DNA of 64,000 nucleotides from Clarkia xantiana subsp. parviflora. Lineage: Eukaryota; Streptophyta; Magnoliopsida; Myrtales; Onagraceae. The first letter of the stretch is position 1. Every line of letters begins with the position of its first letter. The notes beneath the pieces were generated by a model, which saw only the letters and a program-made list of their open reading frames with translations, made no database searches and was not told where the DNA came from. The DNA lies in contig JAPTYO010000059.1 in assembly GCA_036873135.1 (NCBI GenBank), forward strand, positions 25,625,914-25,689,913, given 5' to 3'. Shown here in pieces: positions 1 to 11,800 of this stretch. The position numbers and the translations under genes are program-made.

Positions 1-552
1 TCGGTGCCAGTGGAGCAATGAAACCTTTGATTTCAAGAATCAAGATACATATAGATGTGGTAACTATATGGAGTTAATTGTACATAGTTTGAAGGGTAAA
101 ATCCATTTTGCGCAAAAAAAAAAAAAAATGCATTTTTGGCGGCTGATGTATATGTCGATTCAATGTCTCATACAGGTGGATAGGGTATATATAGTTTGAT
201 TTTGTGCGCAGAGCTTGAAGCACTGTTGTATGTACATACTTCTCCATACTAACATTCTAATATGAAATGGTTGATAACGTTAGAAACCCTAGCTATCTCA
301 AAATCTAAATTCCTACTATATATATATATATATATATGATTTCTTGGGGTGTTTTGGTGGATGGGATATGAGTGATGAATACTTGTAGTAAAGAGAAGTC
401 TTACGATATCGTGAAATTATACCCGAAATTATTAAATGGACTAAGTCAAACTTCATATATAAATTAACTAATTAACTTTTTAGTACTTGTGCAAACTCGC
501 TTTTAATAATTTAATAATTTCTCATCAATACAATAATTAATAAGATTAATTA
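1..552. other. AT-rich intergenic DNA
   Basis: I see no gene here. The stretch is AT-rich, with a TA dinucleotide run near 318-337 and a short poly-A near 115-127. Nothing supports a coding region or an RNA gene. Confidence 0.5.
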
Positions 553-1068
553 CTAAAAAACTGTCCAGGTTTACCCTATGTTAAAATTAAGTGTCTGAAG
601 TTTCATATGTTAAACAATAGTGTCCAATGTTTCAATTTTGTTAAAATGTGGTGTTTCGGTGTGGTTACTTTAGAGAAGTCAATTTCGACGAAACTGTCTG
701 TCAAATTCAAGCTCACATACACACTCCATTCTCGTCATCTTGTCGGGACCGTCACCTAAAAGGTTTGCCACATCCGGACAAGTAAATCTCGCTCTGTTGT
801 CCTTGGAAAATGGCCACACCACTCTTCTAGAAACTTTTTTTTAATGTTCAATTTTCAGGGTGAAATTTGACGATTTTGTGAATAGTAAAGAGTGATGGAT
901 TATGAGGGTGGGTGAGTTGATGAAAATGATTGAATGGAAATGAAAATACGCGCAGAGAAATCAAATTTCAACAAAAATAAAACTTGGGACAATCCATTTT
1001 TAACATTTCAAACTCCATACACCTAATTTTAACATAGGATAAATCTTGGACAGTTTTTTTTTAATTAT
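553..1068. mobile_element. MITE-like element, family 1, copy 1
   Basis: The two ends are inverted copies of each other: the left end starts with a T/A-rich stretch followed by aaaaaactgtccaggttta, and the right end is its imperfect reverse complement near 1041-1068. The inverted homology extends tens of bases inward (the 'accta/tatgttaaaattaggtgt' stretch appears inverted on both sides). A second copy of the same family lies at 24869-25379. No transposase-like reading frame is visible, so this is a non-autonomous DNA transposon. The superfamily is not determined. Confidence 0.7.
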
Positions 1069-1185
1069 TAACCCTAATTAATATATCCTTCTAAATAAAT
1101 CCTTCATCTATATCTATATATATATATATATCTATATAAGTTGTCTCAGGAAGATAATATTTATATTAACAGTAAAAAAATCTAA

Positions 1186-2197
1186 GGGTACGTTTGATTG
1201 CCGGTATTGCGATATCCTAGTACCGGTATTAGCTAATACCGTGTTTGTGTCAACTTGGTATTGGTATTAGCTAATACTTGGTATTAGCTAATACTCAATT
1301 ATAGAAGGAATTTGGTATTAATTAATACCATCTAAAAGTAAAGCATTAGCTAATACCAATCTCCTAATTACCAATTTACCCTTGTAATATATGGCAAACT
1401 CTCACTGTTTACATCGTAGCTTTGGGCCGGACCCCGTTTACATCGAAACTTCGGACACGGGTCGGGCCGAGTCATGTTCGGCCCGGGCTGGGCGGTTCGG
1501 GCCGGGCTGTGCAATTCGGGCTGTTCGGGCCGGGTTGGGCGGTTCGGGCCGTGTTGGGTGGTTTGGGTTGGGCTTGTCAGTTCGGCCCGGGCTGGGTGAT
1601 TCGGGCTGGGCTGGTCAGTTCGGGCCGGGCTGGGTGATTCGGGCTGGGCTGGTCAGTTCGGGCCGGGCTGGGTGGTTCGGTCCGGGCTAGTCAGTTCGGG
1701 TCGGGCTGTGCGGTTCGGGCCGTGCTGAGCAATTCGGGCTGTTCGGGTCGAGTTGCTTTGGTTTAGTTCAGGCTGGGCCCGGCTAGAACGGGCCGGGTCG
1801 GGCTAATCACTTTTTTCAATTGTTTTGTACTATTTTCTTTATATATATACATATTTATACATTAGCAAAAATAGTTTTTACTATTTATACATAAATTTGA
1901 TTTTTTTTATGAAAAATATTATTTTAAATAATTGAAGTTACTTTTTTTTGTTAAATTTTATCTTTGTTAAATTTATCATATGTAAAATATATCTTCATTG
2001 AAAATGCAAGTAAGGGTATTTAGGTCTTTTAGTCATTGTATTAGGATATCCTAATACAAAGTTCATTCAAACATTGTATTAGGATATCATAATACATGGC
2101 TCAATCAAACATTGTATTAACTAGGCATGTATTAGCTAAGCATGTATTAGCTAATACCGGTATTAGGATATCGCAATACCGGCAATCAAACTTGGCG
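1186..2197. mobile_element. PIF/Harbinger-type non-autonomous element
   Basis: The termini are inverted repeats that share the core gtttgattgcc followed by ccggtattgcgatatcctag-like sequence (left 1191-1220, right reverse-complemented at about 2160-2191). A TAA triplet flanks both ends (1183-1185 and 2198-2200). A TAA/TTA target-site duplication is the hallmark of PIF/Harbinger and Tourist-like elements. Subterminal copies of a 'ggtattagctaatacc' palindromic motif are frequent. The interior is unusual: a GC-rich minisatellite (see 1420-1805) surrounded by AT-rich DNA. There is no transposase ORF. Confidence 0.75.
1420..1805. repeat. GC-rich minisatellite inside the DNA transposon
   Basis: Variants of 'ttcgggccgggctgggtg' recur. 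A clear 38-bp unit beginning gtcagttcgg starts at 1576, 1614 and 1652, with more degenerate units on both sides. Base composition changes abruptly from AT-rich flanks to strongly GC-rich, with a strand bias (G-rich on plus). Open frames through it give Gly/Arg/Trp-rich peptides that are an artefact of the repeat. Confidence 0.8.
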
Positions 2198-2281
2198 TAA
2201 GTGTTGTATCATAAATTACAACATGTATGTACTAGTTCTGTGTTTTATTAATAAAATAAAGGATAAAATGTAGACATAACA

Positions 2282-3577
2282 TTATCGAGGTGCCAATATT
2301 GACGTGGATATATCCTGTGGCAAAACAAACTTGTCTCCCCATCTCTTGGATTCCAAATACATCTTCGAAACCCGACCCGTCACCAGATCCATATCCGGCC
2401 TTCGACCCGGATCTTCTTCAACGCACTCCAACCCTAACCTCACCATCTTCTCCGCCACCTCCATCGGGTACGAGTCCTTCAACCTCCTGTCCAACCACCG
2501 GTACAGACCTCCGACGCCGCCACCCACCGCATCCCTCGCAGTCTTTATTACACTCTCACTCCGGTACCCACTCCCCTCCGCCATAACCTTCACCGGCTCC
2601 TGTCCGCTCAGCAGCTCCAATATCACAACCCCGAACGCGTACACGTCAGACTTCCGGCTCCCCACCCCACGCGCCAGGAACTCCGGCGACATGTACCCCC
2701 TCACCCCCTCAAGCTTCATCGAGTCACTGTTGTTCCTCCTAAGCGTCGGAGGATCATCCATATTAGTCAACTCGTCGAACAATACAGCTTCGCCGCAGAG
2801 CTCCGCCGTGCCGAAGTGGCAGATCTTGGCTTTGTAAGTCGGCTCGTCGGTGATGACGATGCTCGAGCTCTTTATCCGGTTATGCACAAACCCACGGCTG
2901 CCGGAGTTGTTTGCGAAGTTGTGGATGTAATCTAAGCCGTGGGCAACGTCGGTGGCGACCTGCATGCGGGAGGTCCACGTGGCGAGAGGGGTGTAGGCGG
3001 GATTCACCGGATTGCGGAGGCAGTCGGAGAGGTTCGCCCCCGGAACGAACTCATAGACGAGGTAGATGTGGTCCGGCGAAGCTGAGGCGCCTAGAAGGTT
3101 GACGAGGCTGCTGTGGTTGCCGGTGGAGATGACGGACATGAGGTTGTAGAGTGTAGGGTTGGTAAGCACGCGGCGGAGGCGGCGTTGGAAGATAATGACG
3201 TGGCGGCCGCGGAGGGTGCAGCGCCAGGCGGGGGAGGATGAAGAGATGAAGCGGATGGATGATTGGAAGTTTTGAGTGGCGTAGGAGAGCTCGGAGATGT
3301 GGTATATGTGAGGGGTTTCAGGGAGGTGGAGACGGAGGTTTGAAAGGGAGGAGACGATGGAAGAAGATACAGAGGAGGAATCGTTGAAGGTGGTGGTGAA
3401 GTTGAAGGTGGTGGACGAAGATGATTTAGCAGCAGGTTTATTAATAACAATGGAGTCGTCTAATTCTGATGAGGGGGTGAAGGATTTGGATAATGGTTTT
3501 CTTGATGATGATGATTTGGAAGATTTGTTGGAAGTTTTAGGGTTTTTGGCATCCACAGCCATGCCAGATCGACACAT
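2282..3577 (-). CDS. Receptor-like-kinase-fold pseudokinase, single exon
   Basis: A 431-residue intronless gene. Residues 1-90 are Ser/Lys-rich and low complexity. Residues about 95-410 have the plant receptor-like-kinase fold: a 'LVYEFVPGANLSDCL' hinge/alpha-D region (173-187), 'GYMSPE' in place of GT-APE (294-299), 'SDVYAFGVVILELLSG' subdomain IX (310-325) and a 'CVEEDPGRRPDM' subdomain XI Arg block (385-396). Catalytic positions are lost: no Gly-rich loop, no VAIK lysine (the beta-3 position reads HVIIFQRR), HRD is HNR (232-234) and DFG is HFG (254-256). There is no signal peptide or membrane segment, so it should be a soluble cytoplasmic pseudokinase. It resembles plant proteins often annotated 'LysM domain receptor-like kinase 3-like', but no LysM domain is present. 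Met6 is an alternative start. A role as a signalling scaffold is inference. Confidence 0.85.
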   Translation of the reverse strand: MCRSGMAVDAKNPKTSNKSSKSSSSRKPLSKSFTPSSELDDSIVINKPAAKSSSSTTFNFTTTFNDSSSVSSSIVSSLSNLRLHLPETPHIYHISELSYATQNFQSSIRFISSSSPAWRCTLRGRHVIIFQRRLRRVLTNPTLYNLMSVISTGNHSSLVNLLGASASPDHIYLVYEFVPGANLSDCLRNPVNPAYTPLATWTSRMQVATDVAHGLDYIHNFANNSGSRGFVHNRIKSSSIVITDEPTYKAKICHFGTAELCGEAVLFDELTNMDDPPTLRRNNSDSMKLEGVRGYMSPEFLARGVGSRKSDVYAFGVVILELLSGQEPVKVMAEGSGYRSESVIKTARDAVGGGVGGLYRWLDRRLKDSYPMEVAEKMVRLGLECVEEDPGRRPDMDLVTGRVSKMYLESKRWGDKFVLPQDISTSILAPR

Positions 3578-3975
3578 GATTTAGGTTTAGCTAGAGAGAG
3601 AGAGAAACGCCGTCGTTGTTGCCCATGTTACTTGCAGCAGATTCTTTCTATATAGATGGATGATTTCTGTTTCTTTGCTTACTGACTTTGAAGTTGAACA
3701 AGAAGGAAGGAATTATAGGAATAAATATATTTTCGCGCAGAACTCAAAAATAATATATTATTATTATTTTGGTAAACGGAGGGAATAGCAGCTGGTCTTC
3801 TTTGCCAAAATAATAATTAAAAAATAGATAAAAAGAAATTAAGGGGTCTTCTCTTCTTTGCAATTATGGAGTTGGGTCGTTATCATATTGGCTGCCGCGT
3901 TGTCTCCCTTTGCCAGAGTCAACCCAATATGTTTTTATTGAATTACTTTTATTATTTTATTTTTTTTGTTTTTGC
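3578..3975. other. Upstream region of the pseudokinase gene
   Basis: This is the 5' flank of the minus-strand gene. A GA-repeat (3593-3605) lies just upstream of the start codon, a common feature of plant 5' UTRs. The rest is AT-rich with no other recognisable feature. Confidence 0.4.
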
Positions 3976-4328
3976 AAAAAAAAAAAAAAAATGAATGGGC
4001 AAGTAGTGGCGACCCTAGGCCCATTCCGTTACGTAATATTCGGGCTCTCCTGCTTACGGTCTGGGTTTTTTTCCGACCAGACTTAGCGAACAACCAGCGC
4101 ATGCACTGGCCCCGTCAACGTAACCCCACCAGCAGCCTAGTATAGTCAAGAGGCCGGCCCGTTAGGCCCAGTTCTACTCGCCTCCTCATATGCCTGACGC
4201 GGTATGTGGGCCAGACGGGACTTGATATTAATATCAAGTCACCGCGAGGTGACGCCCTTGAGGGGTTTCGAACCTGGGACCTCGGAGCCAAACCACTTGG
4301 AAGTAAGCGCTCTCGACCACTAGACCAC
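3976..4328 (-). mobile_element. tRNA-derived SINE
   Basis: Read on the minus strand, the element begins gtggtctagtggtcgagagc, a good Pol III A box. About 40 nt further on comes a perfect B box, ggttcgaaacc (around 4263-4274 on the map). A tRNA-unrelated body follows, and the element ends in a poly-T run (poly-A on plus, 3976-3991). Flanks show an imperfect A-rich direct repeat (gcaaaa-c-aaaataaaa type) consistent with a decayed target-site duplication. Length is about 350 bp, within the plant SINE range. The tRNA-like head does not fold into a complete tRNA, so this is not a tRNA gene. Confidence 0.75.
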
Positions 4329-4512
4329 AAAAAAAAAAAACTTTTATTTTCGTTTTGCTTGTTCTTCTAAGTATATATATTTTATTCTTTACCCAAAATA
4401 TATATTTTATTTTATTTTACTATTCCTTTTTAAAGGGACTACTACATGCAAAATGGCAAAAGAAGTATCAAGTGAAATTTAGTCCTAACATTCATGGCAT
4501 CGCAATGCCGTT

Positions 4513-4751
4513 ATAATTTAGACTAAATTAAACAAAATAAAAGTTAGGAATATATTCAAGAACTAAATCGAATAAAATCAAAAGTTTAGAATCGGTCACG
4601 TGACTTGTACATATCATTTAACGGCCAACTAAAAGATGTACTAATAGCTACATTTTTTCAAACGTTTGGTATAAAAAATATACAAAACCAAATATTCAGT
4701 ACTTAAAGTCACATTCGGTCAAATATGTAGTGTGAAAACTACATTTAACCC
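4513..4751. mobile_element. Single arm of a palindromic MITE (family 2)
   Basis: This sequence matches the right arm of the palindromic element at 23061-23673: both contain 'tttagaatcggtcacgtga'-like sequence, 'cattttttcaaacgtttggta' and 'agtcacattcggtcaaa', and both end in ttaaccc. Only one arm is present, so it is a half-deleted copy. It carries the same CACGTG core (4597-4602) as the full copies. Confidence 0.75.
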
Positions 4752-5028
4752 TTATAAAAAACACCGAGAATATTTGAGCAGTTTTTTATTCTTAAAAACA
4801 CCAGCCCGCCCCCAGTGTTGTGGCTGGAAGAAGTGGTGCCTGTGACTGAGCATTTGGTGACGTTTGCAGAGGCAGGATCTTTTGGAGGTCCAAGAAGATG
4901 AAGAAAAAGTAGTTATATACTATGAAACCCAACGATATCTTATAAGCTGTGTGTGGAAATAACGGAATACAACGGTATATATTACAACCCAACAACGAAC
5001 ACCATTGATAAAATCCCTCCTTGTCCAA

Positions 5029-7400
5029 TCAAGATGGTCGCGGCAGCCGCTTGGCAATTTCCTACAGCAAGAATGCGCCATTGTTACTCTACCATATAAC
5101 AAGAAGCTCCACTATCCAACCAAAATCGGAATCGCAAGTAGAAAACAAAACCAGTCATCATAACTAAGAATTATGTCATTTGGTTGCTCTTGCAATAAAA
5201 AACGCCATGATACAACATGATTTGGCTTTCCAACATTACCATAATTGCTGCTTTTTTAACTTAAAACTTTTAAGGCAGTTAAGAGCACACTGAACTCAAA
5301 ATCATGTCGGATAAGTCGTACATACCTCAAACAGCTGGTTTATATTATCGGCAGTTTTGGCAGATGTCTCAATAAAGAACATTCCGTTCTTCTCAGCATA
5401 ATCAACCGCATCCTTCAATTACGCACAATTTTCATGTTACTAAAAGTACCTCCTTGCCAAAAATGGATATACTATACTACAGTGAGCTGGATTTACCTCA
5501 GAAGAGACTTCACGACTCTCAACAAGATCAGCCTTATTTCCAACAAGAGCCATTACCATATCAGGACTTCCATGTTTCTGTAACTCCTGTAGAAGATTAA
5601 ATGGTACTGGCATTATAAACATAATATATATACAAGATACAAAAGTACAACGTGGCACCCACAAAGACGAAGGGAATACAAAATGAAATTATTTCAAGTT
5701 CACATTGTAGGGCAATGCACTAGGAACCTTTCTGTTATGACCCATATTGATTAGAAAAAAGAGTGAGTTCAGCATATAAGTGGGGAAGTACACCAACCTA
5801 TCGGCTTAGTTGGTAGGTTTTCTTAGTTGTACATGAAAGGTAAGCCGATATATAAGTCGCTTTTGATCCAATTTAAAGGAATTCCGTCTATTGCAGGGTT
5901 CTACCCACTTGATAAATATACAATAATACAACTGAGCTGGATCTGCATTAAGCCGGAAATCACTAATCAATCTTGACCGAACAAGTTCAGCTGACCTTAT
6001 TATTGAGGAGCTATATCTCATTTTGGATTTAGGAAAGGAACTAAACGTGCAATATCTAGTTATGAGATCAATTTCAACACTGAGCTTCATTGACCATGTT
6101 TTAAATGAAGGTTCCTTAAAATGGTGCCAATCAAAGAGTAGTTATTTGAGCATCAAGCATCTCAGCATTTCTTCAAGCATTCAAGTGACATAAACGAAAA
6201 AATTACTGAACAAACCTACCTATATTCAGCTTTAAGAAAAAAAAAATACTGAAACATACCATTTCTGAAGGTGATGTTTGTCCTAGATTCTCGGTCATAA
6301 ATTATCATTATCACAAAGGATGTTACATTGCAATTCGAAAATCATTACCTTCACCCAATACTGAGCCTTTAGAAAAGAGTCTGGGCTTGTCATGTCATAA
6401 ACCACAACTGCAACAGCAGCACCTCTATAGTACAACGGTGCCAGAGCAGCATATCTAGATAAGAAATAAAAGTCAATACAATTCATTCGAATATAAAATA
6501 TCAATTCGTTGCAGATGAGTGGTCCATTCAAAATACATAAAGAAATCTAGAAGAAAGAAATAATAATCTACTTTGGGAACATGAATTCTTCCATCATGAT
6601 TACCTCTCTTGGCCAGCAGTGTCCCATATTTCAAACTTCACCGTTGTAGAATCTTGTAATGCTATTGTCTGTGACAAGAATGACGCTCCAATAGTAACCT
6701 GAGAATAAGATTCAGAGAAAACATTTTAAAATTTTAAGTCTACGACTTCAACTGACCAACAACGGTGGAGCTTGTACTTTAGCTGAAGAAATAAGAAATT
6801 TTAACGGAAGAAAGATAGTGGATGCTGGATCCAGAACATATTAAAAAAACCAGTACCTTAGAAGTAGGATCAAATTGACCACGAACAAATCGAAGAACAA
6901 TACAACTTTTACCAACACCAGAATCCCCCAGCAATACTAGCTGTAAACAAGGTATTGCCGTAAGCCAGTGACTATTAGGCCACAATATAGTAGCATAACA
7001 TATAAGAAAATTCTGTCCTAGCTTTTCAAGTTAAATATGTACCTTAACACGCAGATTCTTGGCATCACTAACATTATTCTCTGGATTAAGTCCACCCAGC
7101 CTTCCTGATGTGCTCTCTAAAGTAGCAAATTCGACAGCCAATGAAATGAATAGTAAATTCATTAACAATATGCACCAAATTGATACAAAATCGCTACATT
7201 TATTCGTTACAAATAAGAAACCCACCGACAAATACCCTAAAATGATCAGATGACTGAGGATTCTAGCAAACAGGTGGATCATTTTCTATATCTGACCCTA
7301 TTGCAGCAAATTGTATTCAATCGGGGACCAAGATTAGCCGAATTCCAATAATATAGAAATATTAAACAATCGTACCTGGAAGAGAGGAGCCGCAACCCAT
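5029..7400 (-). CDS. RABF1: RABF1/ARA6, plant-specific Rab5-type small GTPase
   Basis: Eight coding exons: 7376-7400, 7043-7116, 6857-6940, 6604-6698, 6349-6454, 5497-5586, 5326-5412 and 5029-5061. All introns are GT-AG and the summed frame gives 197 aa. Landmarks: N-terminal MGCGSS (N-myristoylation with an adjacent palmitoylatable Cys), P-loop GDSGVGKS (38-45), switch II WDTAGQE (86-92), NKAD (145-148) and ETSAK (173-177). The protein ends KRLPRPS with no C-terminal Cys pair. This lipidated N-terminus without prenylation is diagnostic of the ARA6/RABF1 branch as opposed to conventional RABF2. Known role of the family: late-endosome to plasma-membrane and vacuolar SNARE-dependent trafficking, with links to salt tolerance. 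The Arabidopsis protein is about 202 aa. All GTP-binding residues are intact, so the gene appears functional. Confidence 0.95.
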
Positions 7401-8109
7401 GGCGAGTACGTGGTTGCTTGAACAGAGACGCTTCTAAGTGAAGAGAACAGAATCGCGGAGGAGAACAGAGGAAGACGGAGCACAACAGACACGATCTATC
7501 TGGTTCTATTTTCTTCAGATGGGCTGAAAAAGGAAGATGCCAACCTTGAAGTTTAAAGAAAAAGATCAGGGCAGAGCAGAGGAAGGTCGAAGTAAGAGCC
7601 ACAGCCAAGAGAGGGAGGCGACGCCGGAGGTAGAGGACCAAGGTTGCTTGTGATGCACACTCGGAGATGGCTGTGGTGGAGTCGGAGACCCAGTGGCGTA
7701 AAGGGGGACACAAGGAGACGGTAGGGAGGGAGGTGAAAGAGCCGTGAAGAAGAATACAGGGGTCGAAATTAATATCTCAATAGGTTTAATAATAATTAAC
7801 ATAAAAACCCAAACAAATTAATTTTTTTAAAAAATAAAAATAAACTCAACTTACAAACGTTCCGAAAAATTATTATCTAGACATTCCGATACAAACATTC
7901 CGAAAAATTTCGAGAGAGAGTGTGTGGCATGACATGTAAATTTGACCAACTTTTAATCTATTTCTGTTGATGCTCACATGTCTGGGTACCTTTTGTCGTA
8001 ACTTGTATCAAACTCCAATTATTATTATATAAATATTATATTTTTTTTTAATAGAACAATCAATACAATTAACTTTTTTTTTTTGTCAAGAATAATGCAT
8101 TAATTATTA
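7401..8109. other. RABF1 5' UTR/promoter and intergenic DNA
   Basis: This lies upstream of the RABF1 start codon (minus strand). Roughly 7401-7740 is moderately GC-rich and probably holds the 5' UTR; beyond it the DNA becomes AT-rich. Small open frames here have no recognisable similarity and I do not annotate them. Confidence 0.4.
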
Positions 8110-8540
8110 TAAAAAACTTCAATCTGGATTACAATCTAAAAGTAAAAGGGAAATAAGAGGAGATAGGGGTTCCACGACCCAATTCATAGGACACATCTCC
8201 TTTCTGGACTGCAAAGCGATCCAGTTGGCGCAACGATTTGCGTTTCGACGAACAAAAGACCATGAAATTTCGGGCACTTGTTCAGCAAGTCTTCTGATGG
8301 TGGACACGATGTCATTTATCCTCCAATCGCCGGTCTTCGCAGTCCCACGGATTTGATTGATTACATATTCTCGGATTCTATAATCACTGATTGCCATCCG
8401 TTGTTGACCGCAAGTTGGGTTCCCAAAAGAATAGCTTTTGCTTCCACACTAGGTACGTTCATGTCATGAAAAAAGCCATTCCTTCCATCGATAAGGGATC
8501 CATTAGAATTCCTTGCCACGACCCCTCTTTTCGAAGTCTT
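8110..8540 (-). pseudogene. RNase H-like domain fragment, retroelement-derived, broken
   Basis: The minus strand encodes pieces of the plant RVT_3-type RNase H domain found in LINE-like elements and their derivatives. One piece has 'VEAKAILLGTQLA' (about 8420-8465), and a second piece in another frame has 'DWRINDIVSTIRRLAEQVP' and 'RRNANRCANWIA' (about 8215-8335). The two pieces are separated by a one-base-type frameshift, with an in-frame stop near 8365-8380 in the first frame. No reverse transcriptase is adjacent. It is a short degraded remnant between RABF1 and VPS33. Confidence 0.7.
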
Positions 8541-8899
8541 TATTATATTTTATAATAATGTATTTATGTTTATTTTTTTATAAAGCATTTAAAGTATGGA
8601 GAGATAAGATTATATCCACATTCGTCGGAAGCCATACATACCCAACAACAATAATTTAGCAAACCAAGCTTTCAATTAAAATTAATTAAATTATTAGATC
8701 AAATACACCCTCCCAACCAACCAACATTGTGACCAACTTATATAAAACACCAATCACCAAGCAAGCCGATAAGATGAATGAGATGAAAGCAATTTCTCTC
8801 TCTGTGAATCAATCAAAAAAGGACACTCCAAGTTGCATACATACACTCAACACCCCCAAGAACCACAGGCTTGGCTTATAGCCGGAAAGAGCCATCGAG
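8541..8899. other. 3' flank of VPS33
   Basis: AT-rich DNA downstream of the VPS33 stop codon on the minus strand. It probably includes the VPS33 3' UTR. I see no other feature. Confidence 0.4.
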
Positions 8900-11800
8900 T
8901 CAAACCATGTTTCTGTCAACAAATGTTTCAGTCAAGGAGTGTCCGCTGACAATGTTAGTTGTGCCGACGATAACCTCATATGCCATCCCTTCCTACATAA
9001 TATAATTAAGAACCAAGTCAGCGAATTTGATGCGACGACTATCTATGCCAATCCAATACCACACAACATACCTGTGAACTGAGGAATCTAAGAGCAGATA
9101 TCTCTGCAAATGTTACTCCCCCTATGAACACCACCAAAACTACCGAACGCCTTCCATCGCTTACTCTGACAACACCAAAATAACAACAATTACAGAGCGA
9201 GCTACTTGCAAAGGATAAGATACTCCAACTCGCTCTTAAGAACAAACAAGAAATACTGGAGGTGGAAGCATACTTGTCTACTGAAGCAGTCTGCAAACTA
9301 TCATACGATGGGCTATTTGCAAATCCACTCTGCATACAACGGAAAATAAACATTACCAAAACTTAAAGATGCTCTCATGAGAATTTAAGATGGGGCCTTT
9401 GATTGAAATGGACAATTTACTCACTCTCTTTGACTCGGAATGTGGACCAGGCAGTAGCTTGAGAATTTCTTCAATAGGCCGCCTACATAAACACTTAATG
9501 ATTAGAACATACAGTTCGGCTACCTCTTTTTCGCACTACCTCACGCACTATTACTTTCCACTTTATATTTGTAGAAAAATCAATTAACATAAACAGGCTT
9601 GAATAGCTAGCAGCATAATAACTCTTCATTCATTCACAACACGAGCAATGTTCTCCTGACTCAATGTACCAGAATATCTCAAATAAATTGCACCAATCAA
9701 TTTTATAATACACAGATTGTCAGACTGAATTATTCAACACTAAATCCTGAGGTGTGCATGTAAACCAGATAACAAAGGCACTTAGAAAAGATAATTAAAT
9801 TTATCAGAGACGTTTGGCCAAAATAAAAAAAATTATTATCAGAGAAGTTAGGTTGATCCACAGTCACTACAAACAAATAATAGAGGTTGCATGTAAAAAA
9901 ATGTTAGGCGCAGAATCTCACCATCCAGATCGAACAGCATGCTGCACAAGCCGAATACTCAGAGGCGCATATCCAGAAAATACATAAGCAATATCATTGG
10001 GACTGCAAACAGGGAGCTTACACCTTATTAGCCAATCCGATTGTACAATCTTTTAATAAATTAAAAGGATGCTGCAAAGTTATAGAGATGGTTCAATATC
10101 ATTGACTCCATCAAGAGTAATCGTCAAGGTAGAGTCAGTGACCAGTTTTGCCTATGTTTGATCGTATATTTCAACACAATTTTGAAAGCACAGTATTAAA
10201 GACTAATACCGGCAGTAATCAAGTTCCATATCCGCACCATACATTCATTTATTAAAAGATAAATTAACGGAGTCGGAGTCTTAGAGCACCTACAATATTG
10301 TCTAATGTACTAAGACAGGAAAACCACATTGCTGTAAACTAATGTGGTAATGCTACCTCTAACTGTTGAAAATGCTAGCATAAAATATGTTAACATAGTA
10401 TTATTACTTGGCTGTGTTGGTATCCTCAACTACAAGCTGCAGAGCACGTTTTACTGTCAACCAGTTGCTCTTTGTTTCCTGCAGACTCAAATGATACAAA
10501 GTAAATATATTTGTTTTTTTATTAACAGGTTAAACCTCCTTGAGAAGGGGCTAAGAACCTGTTTCTTCAACAGGCCAGCTTTCTCCAAATTGTTTAAAGT
10601 TGCCATGTGCTCAAATCCATAACTATGAAGTAGTTCCCTCCTACATTAACATAAAACCAACGGATATAAGAAAATAATACAAAAGAAGTAGCTCTTGTCT
10701 GAAACCAAACAATACTTGCCTTAAGTAATCAAAGTGCTTCTTAGGCAACCCTGCATTTGTCACAGACCATAAGACAAGGAGTCGCAGAACATTGACAAGA
10801 GGTTCCTGCTTATGGATCATCTCTTCTATGTACTCGAAACAACTGTATGAAATGAAAATTAAAAAAATAAAGTTCAATCATATATATAGAGTCCACTAAT
10901 ACACCTATGACACAAGCAGAATGTTCAAGGCTTCAAGCTTTTCTCTACAATATATAAACCTGGAAATTCACAAGGTTGGATATGATGTTGAGAAATAATA
11001 CTTCTTAAACTAGCTATCTGAGTAATTGATGATATCTCAAAAGAAAGTAAGATTTCAATGCTAGAAATCTAACCAGAAGACAATTGCATATCTACTTCAG
11101 TTACCCAGGAAGACAATTCTAAAATGAACTTACATATCATAACTCTCAGCCTCAATAATTGTGTGCTCCATGTCTAGCTTTCCAAGAAATGATGGCTTGG
11201 AAGTAAAGGTTGAAAGGTGCTGAGCAAGATTTATGTGCCTCTACAGGGATATAAAAATTTCACCTCCATAAGAAACCACCAGGAGATAGATCAGCAACAA
11301 CTTTCAAATTTTAACAACACTTACAGTCATTTCAGGCAATGAGTTGAGTTTCTTTACGAAATCCTTCAATTCAGAAACTGTTTGCGTCTGCACGCAAAGC
11401 AACTCCTTAGAACATCTATATTTACCAACCACTGGAGTAATCTTCAAAGCAATTAGAGTAAACTTTTGTGGATACCTATTACCTACACTGCTACATACTA
11501 TAATAGACAGTGCGAGTTGGCAATTAGTATCAATTAAACTACTGTTAATAGAAAGGTAGACTTACAGTGGTTGTCATTTCTGTATAGTCCTGCTTCATGG
11601 ATGTTGCTTTTTGACGTAATACCTGCAAGTAAACTGCATATTTATTTTAGAAGTAATAGGCAGGAGAGGAAAAGTAAATCAAGAAGAAAACCACATAATG
11701 GATCAACCTGGACAACAACTTCAAAATTGAGATCCCGGATCTCTTTGAATAGCTTGTCACTGAAGTAGGAAATATTGGAGTAAGAGAACAATTAGTAGTC

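Noticed and set aside
1391..1690. 99-codon Gly/Arg/Trp-rich ORF
   Set aside because: It is a translation of the GC-rich minisatellite; the composition is purely repeat-driven.
2304..2837. 177-codon plus-strand ORF
   Set aside because: It is antisense to the pseudokinase gene, with Ser/Thr/Pro-rich composition caused by codon structure on the other strand.
4250..4328. tRNA gene on the minus strand
   Set aside because: A and B boxes are good, but the acceptor stem and anticodon arm do not form, and the sequence continues into a SINE body with a poly-T tail.
4792..5028. Alternative C-terminus of RABF1 ending GAGWCF
   Set aside because: The exon at 5029-5061 ends with a stop that gives the family's normal 'KRLPRPS' terminus. 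The further ORF lies in the 3' UTR and would need a splice not required by the family.
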